Notes under the pieces: generated by a model
Told to the model about the DNA's origin: nothing
Seen by the model: only the letters and a program-made list of their open reading frames with translations
Databases searched by the model: none
Shown: positions 1-7,157 of the stretch, one piece after another
How positions within the stretch are numbered: the stretch's first letter is position 1
How the letters are laid out: each line of letters opens with the position of its first letter
Translations under genes and position numbers: made by a program
NCBI GenBank assembly: GCA_020851015.1
Contig: JADZDN010000031.1
Location: forward strand, 1 to 20,743
Length of the DNA: 20,743 nucleotides
Direction: 5' to 3'
Source of the DNA: Alphaproteobacteria bacterium
Lineage (GTDB): Bacteria > Pseudomonadota > Alphaproteobacteria > JAEULC01

Positions 1-704
1 CCGACGCCGAGCCCCGCCGCGATCGATTCCAGCACGCCTTCGCGGCTGCCCATCTCCAGCGCGTCCTCTGGCTTCGCGCCGGCGGCGGCGAGCGCCGCTT
101 CCAGCACGGCACGCGTGCGCGATCCCGGCTCGCGCAGCACCAGCTTCTCGCGCGCGAATTGGCTGAAAGCCACGGCGCGCCGCCCCGCCCAGGGGTGGCC
201 GGCCGGGACCAGCGCCATCAGCCGGTCGCTACGCAACGGCAATGCATGGAGCCGCCGGTCGCGCGGCGGATCGGCGATGACCGCCACGTCGCAGCGCCGG
301 TCGAGCAGCGCTTCCAAGACCGCCCGGCTGTTGCCGAGGGTGACCGACAGGCGGATGCCGGGATGGCGCCGGCTGAACAGCGCCAATTCGGGAACGACAT
401 GAGCCGGCGCGTCCGCCCCCAGCCGCAGGCGCCCGCGCTTGGGATCGCGCGCCTGCTCCAGCATTTCCGCCATCTCGGCCTCGACCGCGAAGAAGCGGCG
501 GGTCATCGCATGCAGCGCCCGGCCGAGTTCGGTCGGCTCGACGCCGCGCCCGCTGCGTTCGACCAGCCGCACGCCGTAGCGGGCCTGCAGGGCCTTCACC
601 TGGCTGGAAAGCGTCGGCTGGGTCAGACCGAGCCAGCTTGCCGCCTGGGTGACGCCGCCCTGCTCCACCACGGCGTGAAAGGCGCGGAGATGCGCGTAAT
701 TCAT
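1..704 (-). CDS. LysR-family transcriptional regulator (3' end cut by window edge)
   Basis: DNA-binding regulator, of which 234 codons are visible out of a usual total near 295, so about 60 C-terminal residues lie outside the window. The N-terminus begins MNYAHLRAFHAVVEQGG and carries the winged helix-turn-helix typical of LysR proteins (residues 1-60; TQAASWLGLTQPTLSSQVK is the recognition region). A linker helix follows, then an effector-binding fold from about residue 92 (RGRLRLGADAPAHVVPEL). The start is the ATG read from 704, because the HTH begins at its normal distance from it. The gene is divergent from the PLP enzyme at 775, the usual layout for a LysR protein controlling its neighbour and itself. 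The inducer is unknown; if the neighbour is a phosphonate enzyme, an aminophosphonate is the natural guess. The family call is sure, the target is inferred. Confidence 0.93.
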   Translation of the reverse strand, partial: MNYAHLRAFHAVVEQGGVTQAASWLGLTQPTLSSQVKALQARYGVRLVERSGRGVEPTELGRALHAMTRRFFAVEAEMAEMLEQARDPKRGRLRLGADAPAHVVPELALFSRRHPGIRLSVTLGNSRAVLEALLDRRCDVAVIADPPRDRRLHALPLRSDRLMALVPAGHPWAGRRAVAFSQFAREKLVLREPGSRTRAVLEAALAAAGAKPEDALEMGSREGVLESIAAGLGV

Positions 705-774
705 AGATTATTCCAATGTGTTGCCAGCATAATTTCGATTTGATTGATAGATCGACCTGTGGACACTGGCAAGC
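705..774. promoter_or_regulatory. Divergent control region between the LysR gene and the PLP enzyme gene
   Basis: This 70-bp AT-richer gap separates the divergent starts. It holds a perfect 5-bp inverted repeat, ATTAT (707-711) and ATAAT (729-733), spaced by 17 bp, which would suit a LysR-type dimer site, although the exact T-N11-A core is not clear. TTGCCA at 721-726 could serve as a plus-strand -35, but no convincing -10 follows at normal spacing. The site assignment is inference from position plus symmetry only. Confidence 0.3.
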
Positions 775-2187
775 ATGGATGCTGCCCCCGATCCTGGTGA
801 CTGGCGGCTGGCGGAAGGCGACGTGAACACCTCGCCCGAGCGCCGGAGCTGGCAGGCCCGCGCGCTCGACCGCGACGCTCAGGCCCTGGTGGCCGAGGAT
901 GCACGCCTGTTCATGAGCCAGTCCCTCTCCTCGCCTTGCCTGGCCGCCGTGGCCAAAGCCGAGGGGATCTGGCTCGAGGACACGGCGGGCCGGCGTTACA
1001 TGGATTTCCACGGCAACAACGTGCACCACATCGGCTATGGCCATCCGCGTCTGGTCGCGGCGGTCAAGCGCCAGATCGACGCCCTGCCGTTCAGCCCGCG
1101 CCGCTTCGCCAACCCGGTCGCCACCGCGCTGGCGCGCAAGCTGACCTCGATCGCCCCTGACGGCCTCGACAAGGCGCTGTTCACGACCGGCGGGTCGGAC
1201 GCGATCGACGTGGCGATCAAGTATGCGCGGGCGTTCACCGGCCGCCACAAGACCCTCTCGTTCTGGGACGCGTTCCATGGCGCGGGCTTCGGCGGCGCCA
1301 GCGTCGGCGGCGAGGCGATCTTCCGCTCGGGCAAGATCGGGCCGCTGCTGCCCGGCACGTCGCATGTCGCGCCCTTCGCCTGCTACCGCTGCCCCTATGG
1401 CTATCCGGTCGACGCGGATGGCGCGCCCGACCTGGCGCTGTGCCGCATGGCCTGCGCCAACATGGTCAAGTACGTGCTGGAGAAGGAGGGCGACGTGGCG
1501 GCGGTGATCGCCGAGCCGATCCGCGCCGTGCCCTACGTGCCGCCGCCCGACTTCTGGCGGCAGGTGCGCGCGGCCTGCCACGCGCATGGCGCGCTGCTGA
1601 TCTTCGACGAGATCCCGCTGGGGCTGGGCAAGACCGGGCGCATGTTCGTCGCCGAGCATTTCGGCGTCGCGCCCGACATCCTGGTGCTGGGCAAGGCGCT
1701 TGGCGGCGGCATGCTGCCGATCGCGGCGATGCTGGCACGCGCCGATCTGGATGTCGCCGGCACCCAGGCCTTCGGCCATTACACGCACGAGAAGAATCCG
1801 GTCACGGCCGCCGCAGCGCTGGCGACGATCGAGATCATCGAGGACGAGGGACTGGTCGACAACGCGGCGGCGATGGGCGCCTACGCGCAGGAAATCCTCA
1901 ACGACATGAAGACGCGGCGGCGGCTGATCGGCGACATCCGCGGCAAGGGGCTGGCGATCGGCATCGAGCTGGTGCGCGACCGCGACGCCAAGACGCCGGC
2001 GAACGAAGCGGCCGACCGGGTGCTCTATCGGGCCTTGACGCGCGGGCTCAACTTCAAGCTGACGATGGGCAACGTGATCGCGCTCTCGCCGCCGCTGACC
2101 GTCAACCGCGACGAGATCGCCCGCGCGCTGGGCATTCTCGATCAGTGCCTGGCCGAGGAAGAACGGCACCCGGCGCGCGGCGACTAA
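775..2187 (+). CDS. Class-III aminotransferase-fold PLP enzyme, candidate (R)-1-hydroxy-2-aminoethylphosphonate ammonia-lyase (PbfA-like)
   Basis: Cytosolic PLP enzyme of 470 aa. Visible landmarks are FHGNNVHHIGYGHPRL (residues 80-95), TTGGSDAID in the cofactor phosphate loop, IFDEIPLGLGKTGRMF with the PLP-ring Asp at D278, and LGKALGGG with the Schiff-base lysine K307. GHYTHEKNPV follows further on. The HGNNV start, the DEIP loop and the GHYTHEKNP stretch fit the branch of class-III enzymes found in 2-aminoethylphosphonate degradation loci better than ordinary acetylornithine or GABA transaminases. PbfA removes ammonia from the hydroxylated aminophosphonate to give phosphonoacetaldehyde. The ATG at 775 is preferred; GTG at 823 is possible and has a better purine run upstream (GGAAGG), but would drop the EGDVNTS segment. 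The fold is certain; the substrate is an inference from remembered family motifs, and no phnW, phnX or phnY is visible here. Confidence 0.75.
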   Translation: MDAAPDPGDWRLAEGDVNTSPERRSWQARALDRDAQALVAEDARLFMSQSLSSPCLAAVAKAEGIWLEDTAGRRYMDFHGNNVHHIGYGHPRLVAAVKRQIDALPFSPRRFANPVATALARKLTSIAPDGLDKALFTTGGSDAIDVAIKYARAFTGRHKTLSFWDAFHGAGFGGASVGGEAIFRSGKIGPLLPGTSHVAPFACYRCPYGYPVDADGAPDLALCRMACANMVKYVLEKEGDVAAVIAEPIRAVPYVPPPDFWRQVRAACHAHGALLIFDEIPLGLGKTGRMFVAEHFGVAPDILVLGKALGGGMLPIAAMLARADLDVAGTQAFGHYTHEKNPVTAAAALATIEIIEDEGLVDNAAAMGAYAQEILNDMKTRRRLIGDIRGKGLAIGIELVRDRDAKTPANEAADRVLYRALTRGLNFKLTMGNVIALSPPLTVNRDEIARALGILDQCLAEEERHPARGD

Positions 2188-2262
2188 CTTCAAGTGCCCA
2201 GGTTCGGGCGGCACGGACACGGTCAGCTTCTGATTCGCCCTCGATCCGGCCGGTTCAACAAG

Positions 2263-2293
2263 GGTGGACGGGACCGCCGCCCCGGTTGTTTTT
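2263..2293 (+). terminator. Weak hairpin plus T-rich tract after the PLP enzyme gene
   Basis: GGTGG (2263-2267) can pair with CCGCC (2274-2278), one G-T wobble, around a 6-nt loop. The tract TTGTTTTT follows at 2286-2293, seven bases after the stem. It lies about 75 bp after the stop of the PLP enzyme. The stem is short and the gap to the T tract is longer than ideal, so this is only a possible rho-independent terminator. Confidence 0.3.
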
Positions 2294-2376
2294 GGTAGCG
2301 GAATAGCCGGCGCTGCGCGCGCAAGACTTCGCCAAGGCGCCGCCGATTTCTAATACCCGTATTTTATGGCGCATGT

Positions 2377-2390
2377 TGTAAGCGCTTGCA
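2377..2390. promoter_or_regulatory. LacI-family-type operator palindrome
   Basis: The 14-mer TGTAAGCGCTTGCA is an inverted repeat with a central CGCG-free AGCGCT core and 12 of 14 symmetric positions. It fits the pattern TGNNANCGNTNNCA typical of LacI/GalR regulators. It lies in an AT-rich non-coding segment, 229 bp upstream of the small gene at 2619. No LacI-family gene is present in the window, so the cognate regulator and the controlled promoter are unknown. Confidence 0.4.
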
Positions 2391-2618
2391 TAGTCGAAAC
2401 CCTATCCATATGGCGTAGAAATGAAAGCATCGCTTGCCTGACGGATTTGCCATCGGGAATATTCCACGGTTCGTGAGCGGATGGTGCCGGGGCCGATGCC
2501 ATCTGCAACCGATCGGCGTGTCGCGCGGTTCTAGATGAACTGTCGGCAGCATCCGCCCGAAACGATCGCTTGTTCGGGGACGGGGCGACATCAATGGACG
2601 ATGAAAGCGGAGATGACG

Positions 2619-2852
2619 ATGGACAAGGACGTCCTGGAGATCGGCGGCCGCGCGATCTATGAGTTCCGGGCGCATCCCAAGCGGGCGCCATGGGACCGCG
2701 CGGCAGCGGAAACACGCGCGTCATACCGGGCACGCATGCAGGAACTGGTGAACGCGCTGAGCGTCGCCGGCTATGCGATCGACCGGCGCGGCGGTGTGCG
2801 CCGGGCCGCCGCCGCGGGCGCAAAGTCCCGCCGGGGCGCCGACAAAGTCTAG
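2619..2852 (+). CDS. Small hypothetical protein, 77 aa
   Basis: I do not recognise this protein. The start MDKDVLEIGGRAIYEF is chosen because GGAG at 2609-2612 lies six bases before this ATG; ATGs in the same frame at 2601 and 2613 are alternatives that add up to six residues. The body is rich in charged residues (HPKRAPWDRAAAETR, then an Arg/Ala/Lys-rich tail ending RRGADKV). It has no membrane segment, signal peptide or cysteine. It stands alone between two non-coding stretches and has no operon partner. The sensible amino-acid mix of the first 55 residues and the well-placed ribosome site favour a real gene, but it could be spurious. Confidence 0.5.
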   Translation: MDKDVLEIGGRAIYEFRAHPKRAPWDRAAAETRASYRARMQELVNALSVAGYAIDRRGGVRRAAAAGAKSRRGADKV

Positions 2853-3147
2853 ATTTTTCCAACCAGGCCGATAGCGGGCGGCCGGCGAACAGCATCGCCG
2901 GCATTGCGCGAAGAGACGCGGCAACCGGGATGACCGCCGCCGCGCCGCCGCGTCCGGGCCGGGTCCATCCCGCACGAAGCCTGTCCGCCGCGCCTGAATG
3001 GGCGGCCCTTTCCCGCCCGCCGTTTGCATCGCCATCATCCCAATCATCGAGCCGCGGCCTGCGGAGCGTTCCGGCCGCGCGGGGCGGTCTCCTATTGCGT
3101 GTTGGTTTTTAAGGGTACTTTAACCTAGGAAATAGGAGATTCGGTCG
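2853..3147. other. Intergenic leader region upstream of the histidine kinase
   Basis: About 295 bp without a credible gene. The first half holds the stem-loop at 2881-2902; the middle is GC-rich with no evident coding sense. The last 55 bases turn AT-rich (GTTGGTTTTTAAGGGTAC, then a second AT-rich run) and end in AGGAG at 3135-3139, eight bases before the kinase ATG. A promoter is likely in this AT-rich part, but I could not place -35 and -10 boxes with confidence. Confidence 0.5.
2881..2902. repeat. Perfect 8-bp stem-loop downstream of the small gene
   Basis: GCCGGCGA (2881-2888) and TCGCCGGC (2895-2902) are exact reverse complements around the 6-nt loop ACAGCA. It begins 28 bp after the small gene's stop. 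No T tract follows on either strand, so it is not a classical intrinsic terminator. It may protect the 3' end of the transcript or assist factor-dependent termination. Confidence 0.45.
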
Positions 3148-5295
3148 ATGGTTCACCGGGTCTTCTTCAAGCTTCTGATGGAGCATCTGGGGGCCTGGCT
3201 GGTGCTCGCGCTCGCGCTTGCCGCCACTGGGGTCGGCTGGCATTACGCCGTGCAGGCCGGCCTCGAGGAAGCGCGCCGCAGCGTTGCCCAGGACGCCGAC
3301 CGCATCACCTGGTCCATCACCGCGCGCGTCCAGTCCTACGAGCAGATCCTTCTGGGTGCGGCGGCCCTGGTGGTCGCCAGCGACCAGGTGACCGCCGCGG
3401 AATGGCGCCGCTACGTGACCATTCAGCGGATCGCCGAGCGCTTTCCCGAGGTGCAATCGATCGGCTTTGCCGAGCACGTCGAGCAGCGGGACCTGCCGGC
3501 GCTCGTCGAACGCCGGCGCGCGGACGGCGACGCCGCGTTCGCCGTGCGGCCGCCGGGCGCGCGGCCGGTCTACACGCCGGTGATTTTCAGCGAACCGCCC
3601 GTGGTTTCGGGCGAGAGCACGCTGGGCCACGATCTTTTCGACGACACGACCCGCTGGCAGGCGATCATGCAGGCGATGTCGGTCGATCGCCCCACGCTCA
3701 CCAGCCGCCGCCCCATCGCCTCGCCGCTGTCGACGCGGTCGATCACGCAGCTGGAGATCTATGCGCCCGCCAAGCGCGACGGCGAATTCCTCGGCGTCGC
3801 CTTTGCGCCGCTCGATGTAGACGAGTTTATCCGCGCCGTCGTCGCGCCCGCCGCCTCCGATATCGTCCTGCTGCTCTACGACGGCACGGCCGCTTCGCGC
3901 GCGGCGGCGACGCCCAACGGGCTTTGGGCCACGATGCTGCCCGGTCCGATGCGCGAACTGCGGACCTTCGCCGCCGGCGGCAGGCTGTGGACGGCCGAGA
4001 TCCTGGCGCCCGGCCGGTCGGCCAGCGCCGCCACGCGGCTGGTGCCGCTGCTGGTCCTGACCGGCGGCGCGACCATCAGCATGCTGCTGTTCATGACGCT
4101 GCGCACGCTGGACCGCGCGCGGCGGGGCGAGCGACGCTTCCGCGACTACGCGCAGATGGCGACGGACTGGCTGTGGGAGCACGACCGGAACCTGCGCTTC
4201 ACCTTCTTCGTGAAGAGCACCGGCGGCATGCGGGCCGACGTTACCCCCAGCGTGGTGGGCAAGACGCGGCGCTCGATCGCGGAACGGATCGGCGACCCCG
4301 AGGAGTTGACGTCGCTGAACCGCATGGAAGAGCTGATGCGCGCCGGCCATCGCTTCGCCGGCTTCGAGTATTCGATCGTCAAGCGCGGCGGCGAGCGCGA
4401 GCATTTCCGCATCAGCGCCAAGCCGCTGCGCGACCTGTTCGGACGCATCCGGGGATACCGCGGCATCACCCAGGTGGTGACCGGCGAGAAACGGCGCGAA
4501 CGCGATCTGCGCGACGCCAAGGCGGCCGCCGAAGCCGCCAGCGCCAGCAAGTCGCGCTTTCTCGCCATGATGAGCCACGAACTGCGCACGCCGCTGAACG
4601 CCATCATCGGCTTTTCGGAGGTGATCGCGGATCAGCGGTTCGGCCCGTCCGCCACGGCGCGCTATGTCGACTACGCGCGCATCATTCACAGCAGCGGCCA
4701 GCAGCTTCTCGAATTGATCAGCCAGCTGCTCGACATGTCGAAGATCGAGGCCGGCCGACTGGAAATGTACTACGAGGACGTCAACCTGGCCGAGGTCGTC
4801 GAGGACTGCTGCCGTCTGCTGCAAAACCGCGCGTCCGAGGGCGGGGTGACGCTCGCCGCGGAGATCGGCGCCGCCGCGCCGATCGTGCATGCGGACCGGC
4901 GCGCCTTGCGTCAGATCACGCTCAACCTGGTGGCCAACGCCATCAAGTTCACGCCCGGCGGCGGCTGCGTCCGCCTGTCGCTCGACATCGGCCCGGATGG
5001 CGCGGTTGGCATGACCGTCGCCGACACCGGGATCGGAATCTCCGAGGAGGCCCTGGCTCGGATCTTCCAGCCGTTCCAGCAGGCCGATTCCAGCATCGCG
5101 CGCCGCTTCGGCGGCACCGGGCTTGGCCTGGCGATCAGTCGCGCGCTGGTCGAGGCGCATGGCGGCACGTTGACGTTGGAGAGCAAGCTGGGTGCCGGCA
5201 CGATCGCACGCCTGTACCTGCCGTCGCGGCGCATTGTCGCCGACACGACCGCCGACCGGCGCGCCGCCCCGTCGATCGCCGCGGTCGCCGACTGA
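3148..5295 (+). CDS. Membrane-bound CHASE-PAS sensor histidine kinase (orphan)
   Basis: Sensor kinase of 715 aa. Residues about 13-33 form a first membrane helix. Residues about 40-290 are an extracytoplasmic CHASE-type domain (ARVQSYEQILLGAAALV, VQSIGFAEHV, YTPVIFSEPP are characteristic). Residues about 297-318 are the second helix. A PAS domain follows (about 330-450, FRDYAQMATDWLWEHDRN). The HisKA helix pair carries the phosphorylated histidine H477 in MMSHELRTPLNAIIGFSE. The ATPase domain shows the N box around N597 (NLVANAIKF), the G1 box D626-TGIG and the G2 box FGGTGLGLAI near 655-663, so all catalytic boxes are intact. There is no receiver domain and no response regulator gene nearby, so its partner must be encoded elsewhere. 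AGGAG at 3135-3139 supports the start. CHASE domains sense small extracellular molecules; the ligand here is unknown. Confidence 0.95.
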   Translation: MVHRVFFKLLMEHLGAWLVLALALAATGVGWHYAVQAGLEEARRSVAQDADRITWSITARVQSYEQILLGAAALVVASDQVTAAEWRRYVTIQRIAERFPEVQSIGFAEHVEQRDLPALVERRRADGDAAFAVRPPGARPVYTPVIFSEPPVVSGESTLGHDLFDDTTRWQAIMQAMSVDRPTLTSRRPIASPLSTRSITQLEIYAPAKRDGEFLGVAFAPLDVDEFIRAVVAPAASDIVLLLYDGTAASRAAATPNGLWATMLPGPMRELRTFAAGGRLWTAEILAPGRSASAATRLVPLLVLTGGATISMLLFMTLRTLDRARRGERRFRDYAQMATDWLWEHDRNLRFTFFVKSTGGMRADVTPSVVGKTRRSIAERIGDPEELTSLNRMEELMRAGHRFAGFEYSIVKRGGEREHFRISAKPLRDLFGRIRGYRGITQVVTGEKRRERDLRDAKAAAEAASASKSRFLAMMSHELRTPLNAIIGFSEVIADQRFGPSATARYVDYARIIHSSGQQLLELISQLLDMSKIEAGRLEMYYEDVNLAEVVEDCCRLLQNRASEGGVTLAAEIGAAAPIVHADRRALRQITLNLVANAIKFTPGGGCVRLSLDIGPDGAVGMTVADTGIGISEEALARIFQPFQQADSSIARRFGGTGLGLAISRALVEAHGGTLTLESKLGAGTIARLYLPSRRIVADTTADRRAAPSIAAVAD

Positions 5296-5330
5296 CACTC
5301 GGGCGCGCCCCGCCGCCGGCCGCGCCGCGC

Positions 5331-5349
5331 AAGCCGGCCATGCCGGTTT
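5331..5349 (+). terminator. Possible hairpin terminator between kinase and permease genes
   Basis: AAGCCGG (5331-5337) pairs with CCGGTTT (5343-5349), one G-T wobble, around the loop CCATG, ending in three Ts. It lies 36 bp after the kinase stop. The T tract is very short, so it may be only an attenuating hairpin. A second hairpin, GGGGG (5360-5364) with CCCCC (5372-5376), follows closely and may hinder initiation at the permease start. Confidence 0.3.
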
Positions 5350-5389
5350 GCCGATTGACGGGGGCTGGCTTCCCCCGCCTACTCGCGCC

Positions 5390-6370
5390 ATGCAGCCCGC
5401 GCGCCGTCCACGCGCCGACACAAGCGCCGCGACAATTCCGCCCGAGCATGCCGCTCAGCCGCGCCGCGCGCTGGCCGGCGCGCTGTGGGTGGTTTTCGCC
5501 GTGACGATCTGGGCCGGATGGATGGTAACCACGCGGCTGGGCGTCGCGACCGCCGGACCGACGCGCCTGTCGGCCTGGGACATCACGGCGCTGCGCTTCC
5601 TGGTGGCCGGTCTGCTGCTGGCGCCGGTCGTGCTGCGTCGCGGATTCGCCTGGCGCAAGCTGGGCGGGCCCTGGTTCGCGGTGCTGGTGGCCGGCGCCGG
5701 CGCGCCCTACGTCGTCGTCGTGACCTGGGCGCTGATCTTCGCGCCGGCCGCCCATGGGGGAGCGCTGCTGCCCGGTACCATGCCGCTGTTCGTCGCGGTC
5801 CTTGCCTTCGCGCTGCTGCGCGAGCGGATGCAGTGGGACCGGCTGGCGGGACTGTCGCTGACCGTGTCGGGCATCGCCGTGCTGCTCGGCAACGAAGTGC
5901 TGCGGCCCGGCAGCGGCGGCGGCGATGCGGTCGCCGGCGACCTTCTGTTCCTGCTGGCGGCTTTCATGTGGGCTTGCTCTACCCTGGCGATGAAGCGCGG
6001 CGGGCTTGCGCCGCTGCACGGCACCGCCGTGGTCGCCGTGACGTCGCTGCTGCTCTATCTGCCGCCCTATCTGATTTTGACCGGCCGTCACGTCCTGAGC
6101 CTGCCCTTGGCCGAAGCCGTCTTCCACGGGTTTTACCAGGGCGTGATGACCAGCGTCGTGTCGCTGATCGCCTATATGCGCGGCATCGCGCTCTTGGGTC
6201 CGGCGCGCGGATCGGCGTTCAGCGCGCTGGTGCCGGTGATGGCGGCGCTGCTGGGCATTCCGGTGCTGGGCGAATGGCCGGCGCCGGCGACCTGGATCGC
6301 GGTCGCCCTGACCGCCTCGGGCGTGGTGCTGGCCTCGGGCGTCGCGCGCGCGCTCGCGGCCCGGCGCTGA
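5390..6370 (+). CDS. EamA/DMT-family inner-membrane permease
   Basis: Protein of 326 aa with about ten hydrophobic helices arranged as two EamA halves (roughly residues 30-165 and 180-322), as in the drug/metabolite transporter superfamily. The first helix is LWVVFAVTIWAGWMVTTRLG; a characteristic EamA loop LLPGTMPLFVAVLAFALLRER closes the first half, and LVPVMAALLGIPVLGEWP is its counterpart in the second. Exporters of amino acids and metabolites are common in the family, but substrate cannot be read from sequence. ATG 5390 is the first start after the kinase stop; the hydrophilic first 30 residues and the absence of a good ribosome site leave a slightly later start possible. It converges on tlyA, with only four bases between their stops. 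Confidence 0.88.
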   Translation: MQPARRPRADTSAATIPPEHAAQPRRALAGALWVVFAVTIWAGWMVTTRLGVATAGPTRLSAWDITALRFLVAGLLLAPVVLRRGFAWRKLGGPWFAVLVAGAGAPYVVVVTWALIFAPAAHGGALLPGTMPLFVAVLAFALLRERMQWDRLAGLSLTVSGIAVLLGNEVLRPGSGGGDAVAGDLLFLLAAFMWACSTLAMKRGGLAPLHGTAVVAVTSLLLYLPPYLILTGRHVLSLPLAEAVFHGFYQGVMTSVVSLIAYMRGIALLGPARGSAFSALVPVMAALLGIPVLGEWPAPATWIAVALTASGVVLASGVARALAARR

Positions 6371-6374
6371 AGAG

Positions 6375-7136
6375 TCAGTCCGAGGTCCGTCGGCCGGCGA
6401 TCAGGAACTCGCGGTTGCCGTCCGCGCCTTCAATCGGGCTGGGGACCACGCCCAGCACCGTCCAGCCGGGCTGCGCGCCCAGCCATGCCGCGATCCGCGC
6501 GCATACCGCCGCGTGCAATTCCGGATCGCGCACGATGCCGCCCTTGCCGACCTTGTCGGGCCCGACCTCGAACTGCGGCTTGATCAGCGCCACCACCTGC
6601 GCGCCGGGCGCAGCCAGCGCCAGCGCGGCCGGCAGGACCGTCTCGAGCCCGATGAAGCTGGCGTCGCAGACGATCAGGTCGACCGGCTCCGGCACTTCGC
6701 CGCGCGTGAGGCGGCGCGCGTTGACGCGCTCCAGCACCACCACCCGCGGATCGTTGCGCAGGCGCCAGTCGAGCTGCCCATGCCCGACATCGACCGCATA
6801 GACCCTGGCGGCGCCGCACCGCAGCAGCACGTCGGTGAAGCCGCCGGTCGAGGCGCCGATGTCCAGGCAGGTCCGGCCCGCCAGATCGACGGCGAAATGG
6901 TCGAGCGCGCCGGCGAGCTTCAGGCCCCCGCGCGAGACATAGGGATGCTCCTTGCCCTTGACTTCGACCGCCGCGTCGGACGCGACCGAGGCGCCCGGCT
7001 TGTCCACGCGCTTGCCGGCTACGAACACCAGCCCCGCCATGATCGAGGCCTGCGCCTTGGCCCGGCTCTCGAACAGCCCGCGCTCGACCAGAAGCTGGTC
7101 GAGGCGGCGCTTGGTGGGGGGCTTCGGCGGCGGCAT
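6375..7136 (-). CDS. tlyA: TlyA-family rRNA 2'-O-methyltransferase / hemolysin-A homologue
   Basis: Protein of 253 aa, the usual size. An S4 RNA-binding domain comes first (RRLDQLLVERGLFESRAKAQ, residues about 9-28, to about 70), then an FtsJ-like SAM methyltransferase domain with LDIGASTGGFTDVLL as the SAM loop. Candidate K-D-K-E residues are the Lys in SRGGLKL, the Asp in VCDASFIGL, the Lys in ALIKPQFEVGP and the Glu near NREFLIAG. TlyA enzymes methylate ribose in 16S and 23S rRNA. The ATG at 7136 gives MPPPKPPTKRR and is the natural start before the S4 domain; the frame stays open further upstream but runs into the neighbouring gene. In alphaproteobacteria tlyA normally follows dxs directly; here a plus-strand gene pair lies between them, so tlyA needs its own promoter in the 21-bp gap or inside the neighbour. 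Confidence 0.93.
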   Translation of the reverse strand: MPPPKPPTKRRLDQLLVERGLFESRAKAQASIMAGLVFVAGKRVDKPGASVASDAAVEVKGKEHPYVSRGGLKLAGALDHFAVDLAGRTCLDIGASTGGFTDVLLRCGAARVYAVDVGHGQLDWRLRNDPRVVVLERVNARRLTRGEVPEPVDLIVCDASFIGLETVLPAALALAAPGAQVVALIKPQFEVGPDKVGKGGIVRDPELHAAVCARIAAWLGAQPGWTVLGVVPSPIEGADGNREFLIAGRRTSD

Positions 7137-7141
7137 TGAGT

Positions 7142-7153
7142 GCAGTATACTGC
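7142..7153. promoter_or_regulatory. Perfect 12-bp palindrome with a two-way -10 box between tlyA and the MNT gene
   Basis: GCAGTATACTGC is an exact palindrome filling the middle of the 21-bp gap between divergent starts. Because of the symmetry, TATACT (5 of 6 to the sigma-70 -10 consensus) is present on both strands, at 7146-7151 plus and 7149-7144 minus. Six bases separate it from the MNT ATG at 7158 and seven from the tlyA ATG at 7136, so both messages would start at or next to the AUG (leaderless). No good -35 is visible on either side. A repressor dimer, possibly the toxin-antitoxin complex, could bind here; that part is inference. Confidence 0.5.
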
Positions 7154-7157
7154 TCCG

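Larger units (their letters stand above)
2188..2618. other. Intergenic stretch with no supported gene
   Basis: About 430 bp without a credible coding frame. Reading frames on both strands here have low-complexity Arg/Pro composition and no recognisable domain. The segment from about 2340 to 2480 is clearly more AT-rich than its surroundings. It contains the palindrome AATACCCGTATT (2352-2363) and the LacI-type palindrome at 2377-2390. No tRNA or known riboswitch pattern was seen. Confidence 0.6.

Noticed and set aside
823..2187. GTG at 823 as the true start of the PLP enzyme
   Set aside because: It has a better purine run upstream, but it would remove the EGD segment just before NTSPERR that I believe is kept in the family. 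It remains a possible alternative.
229..2220. Very long minus-strand open frame (663 codons) opposite the PLP enzyme gene
   Set aside because: It is the antisense of a clearly conserved enzyme. The translation is His/Arg/Gly/Ala-rich without any domain, as expected in high-GC DNA.
2350..2904. Minus-strand frame of 184 codons in the intergenic region
   Set aside because: Pro/Arg/Ser-rich composition, no ribosome site, no domain, and it runs antisense to the better-supported small gene.
3095..3130. Sigma-70 promoter for the histidine kinase
   Set aside because: TTGCGT and TTGGTT are near, but no -10 match of more than three bases falls at acceptable spacing, so I did not place a promoter.
3109..5421. 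Minus-strand open frame of 770 codons opposite the histidine kinase
   Set aside because: The plus-strand frame has all kinase boxes in order; the opposite frame is low-complexity Arg/Gly/Ala with no recognisable fold.
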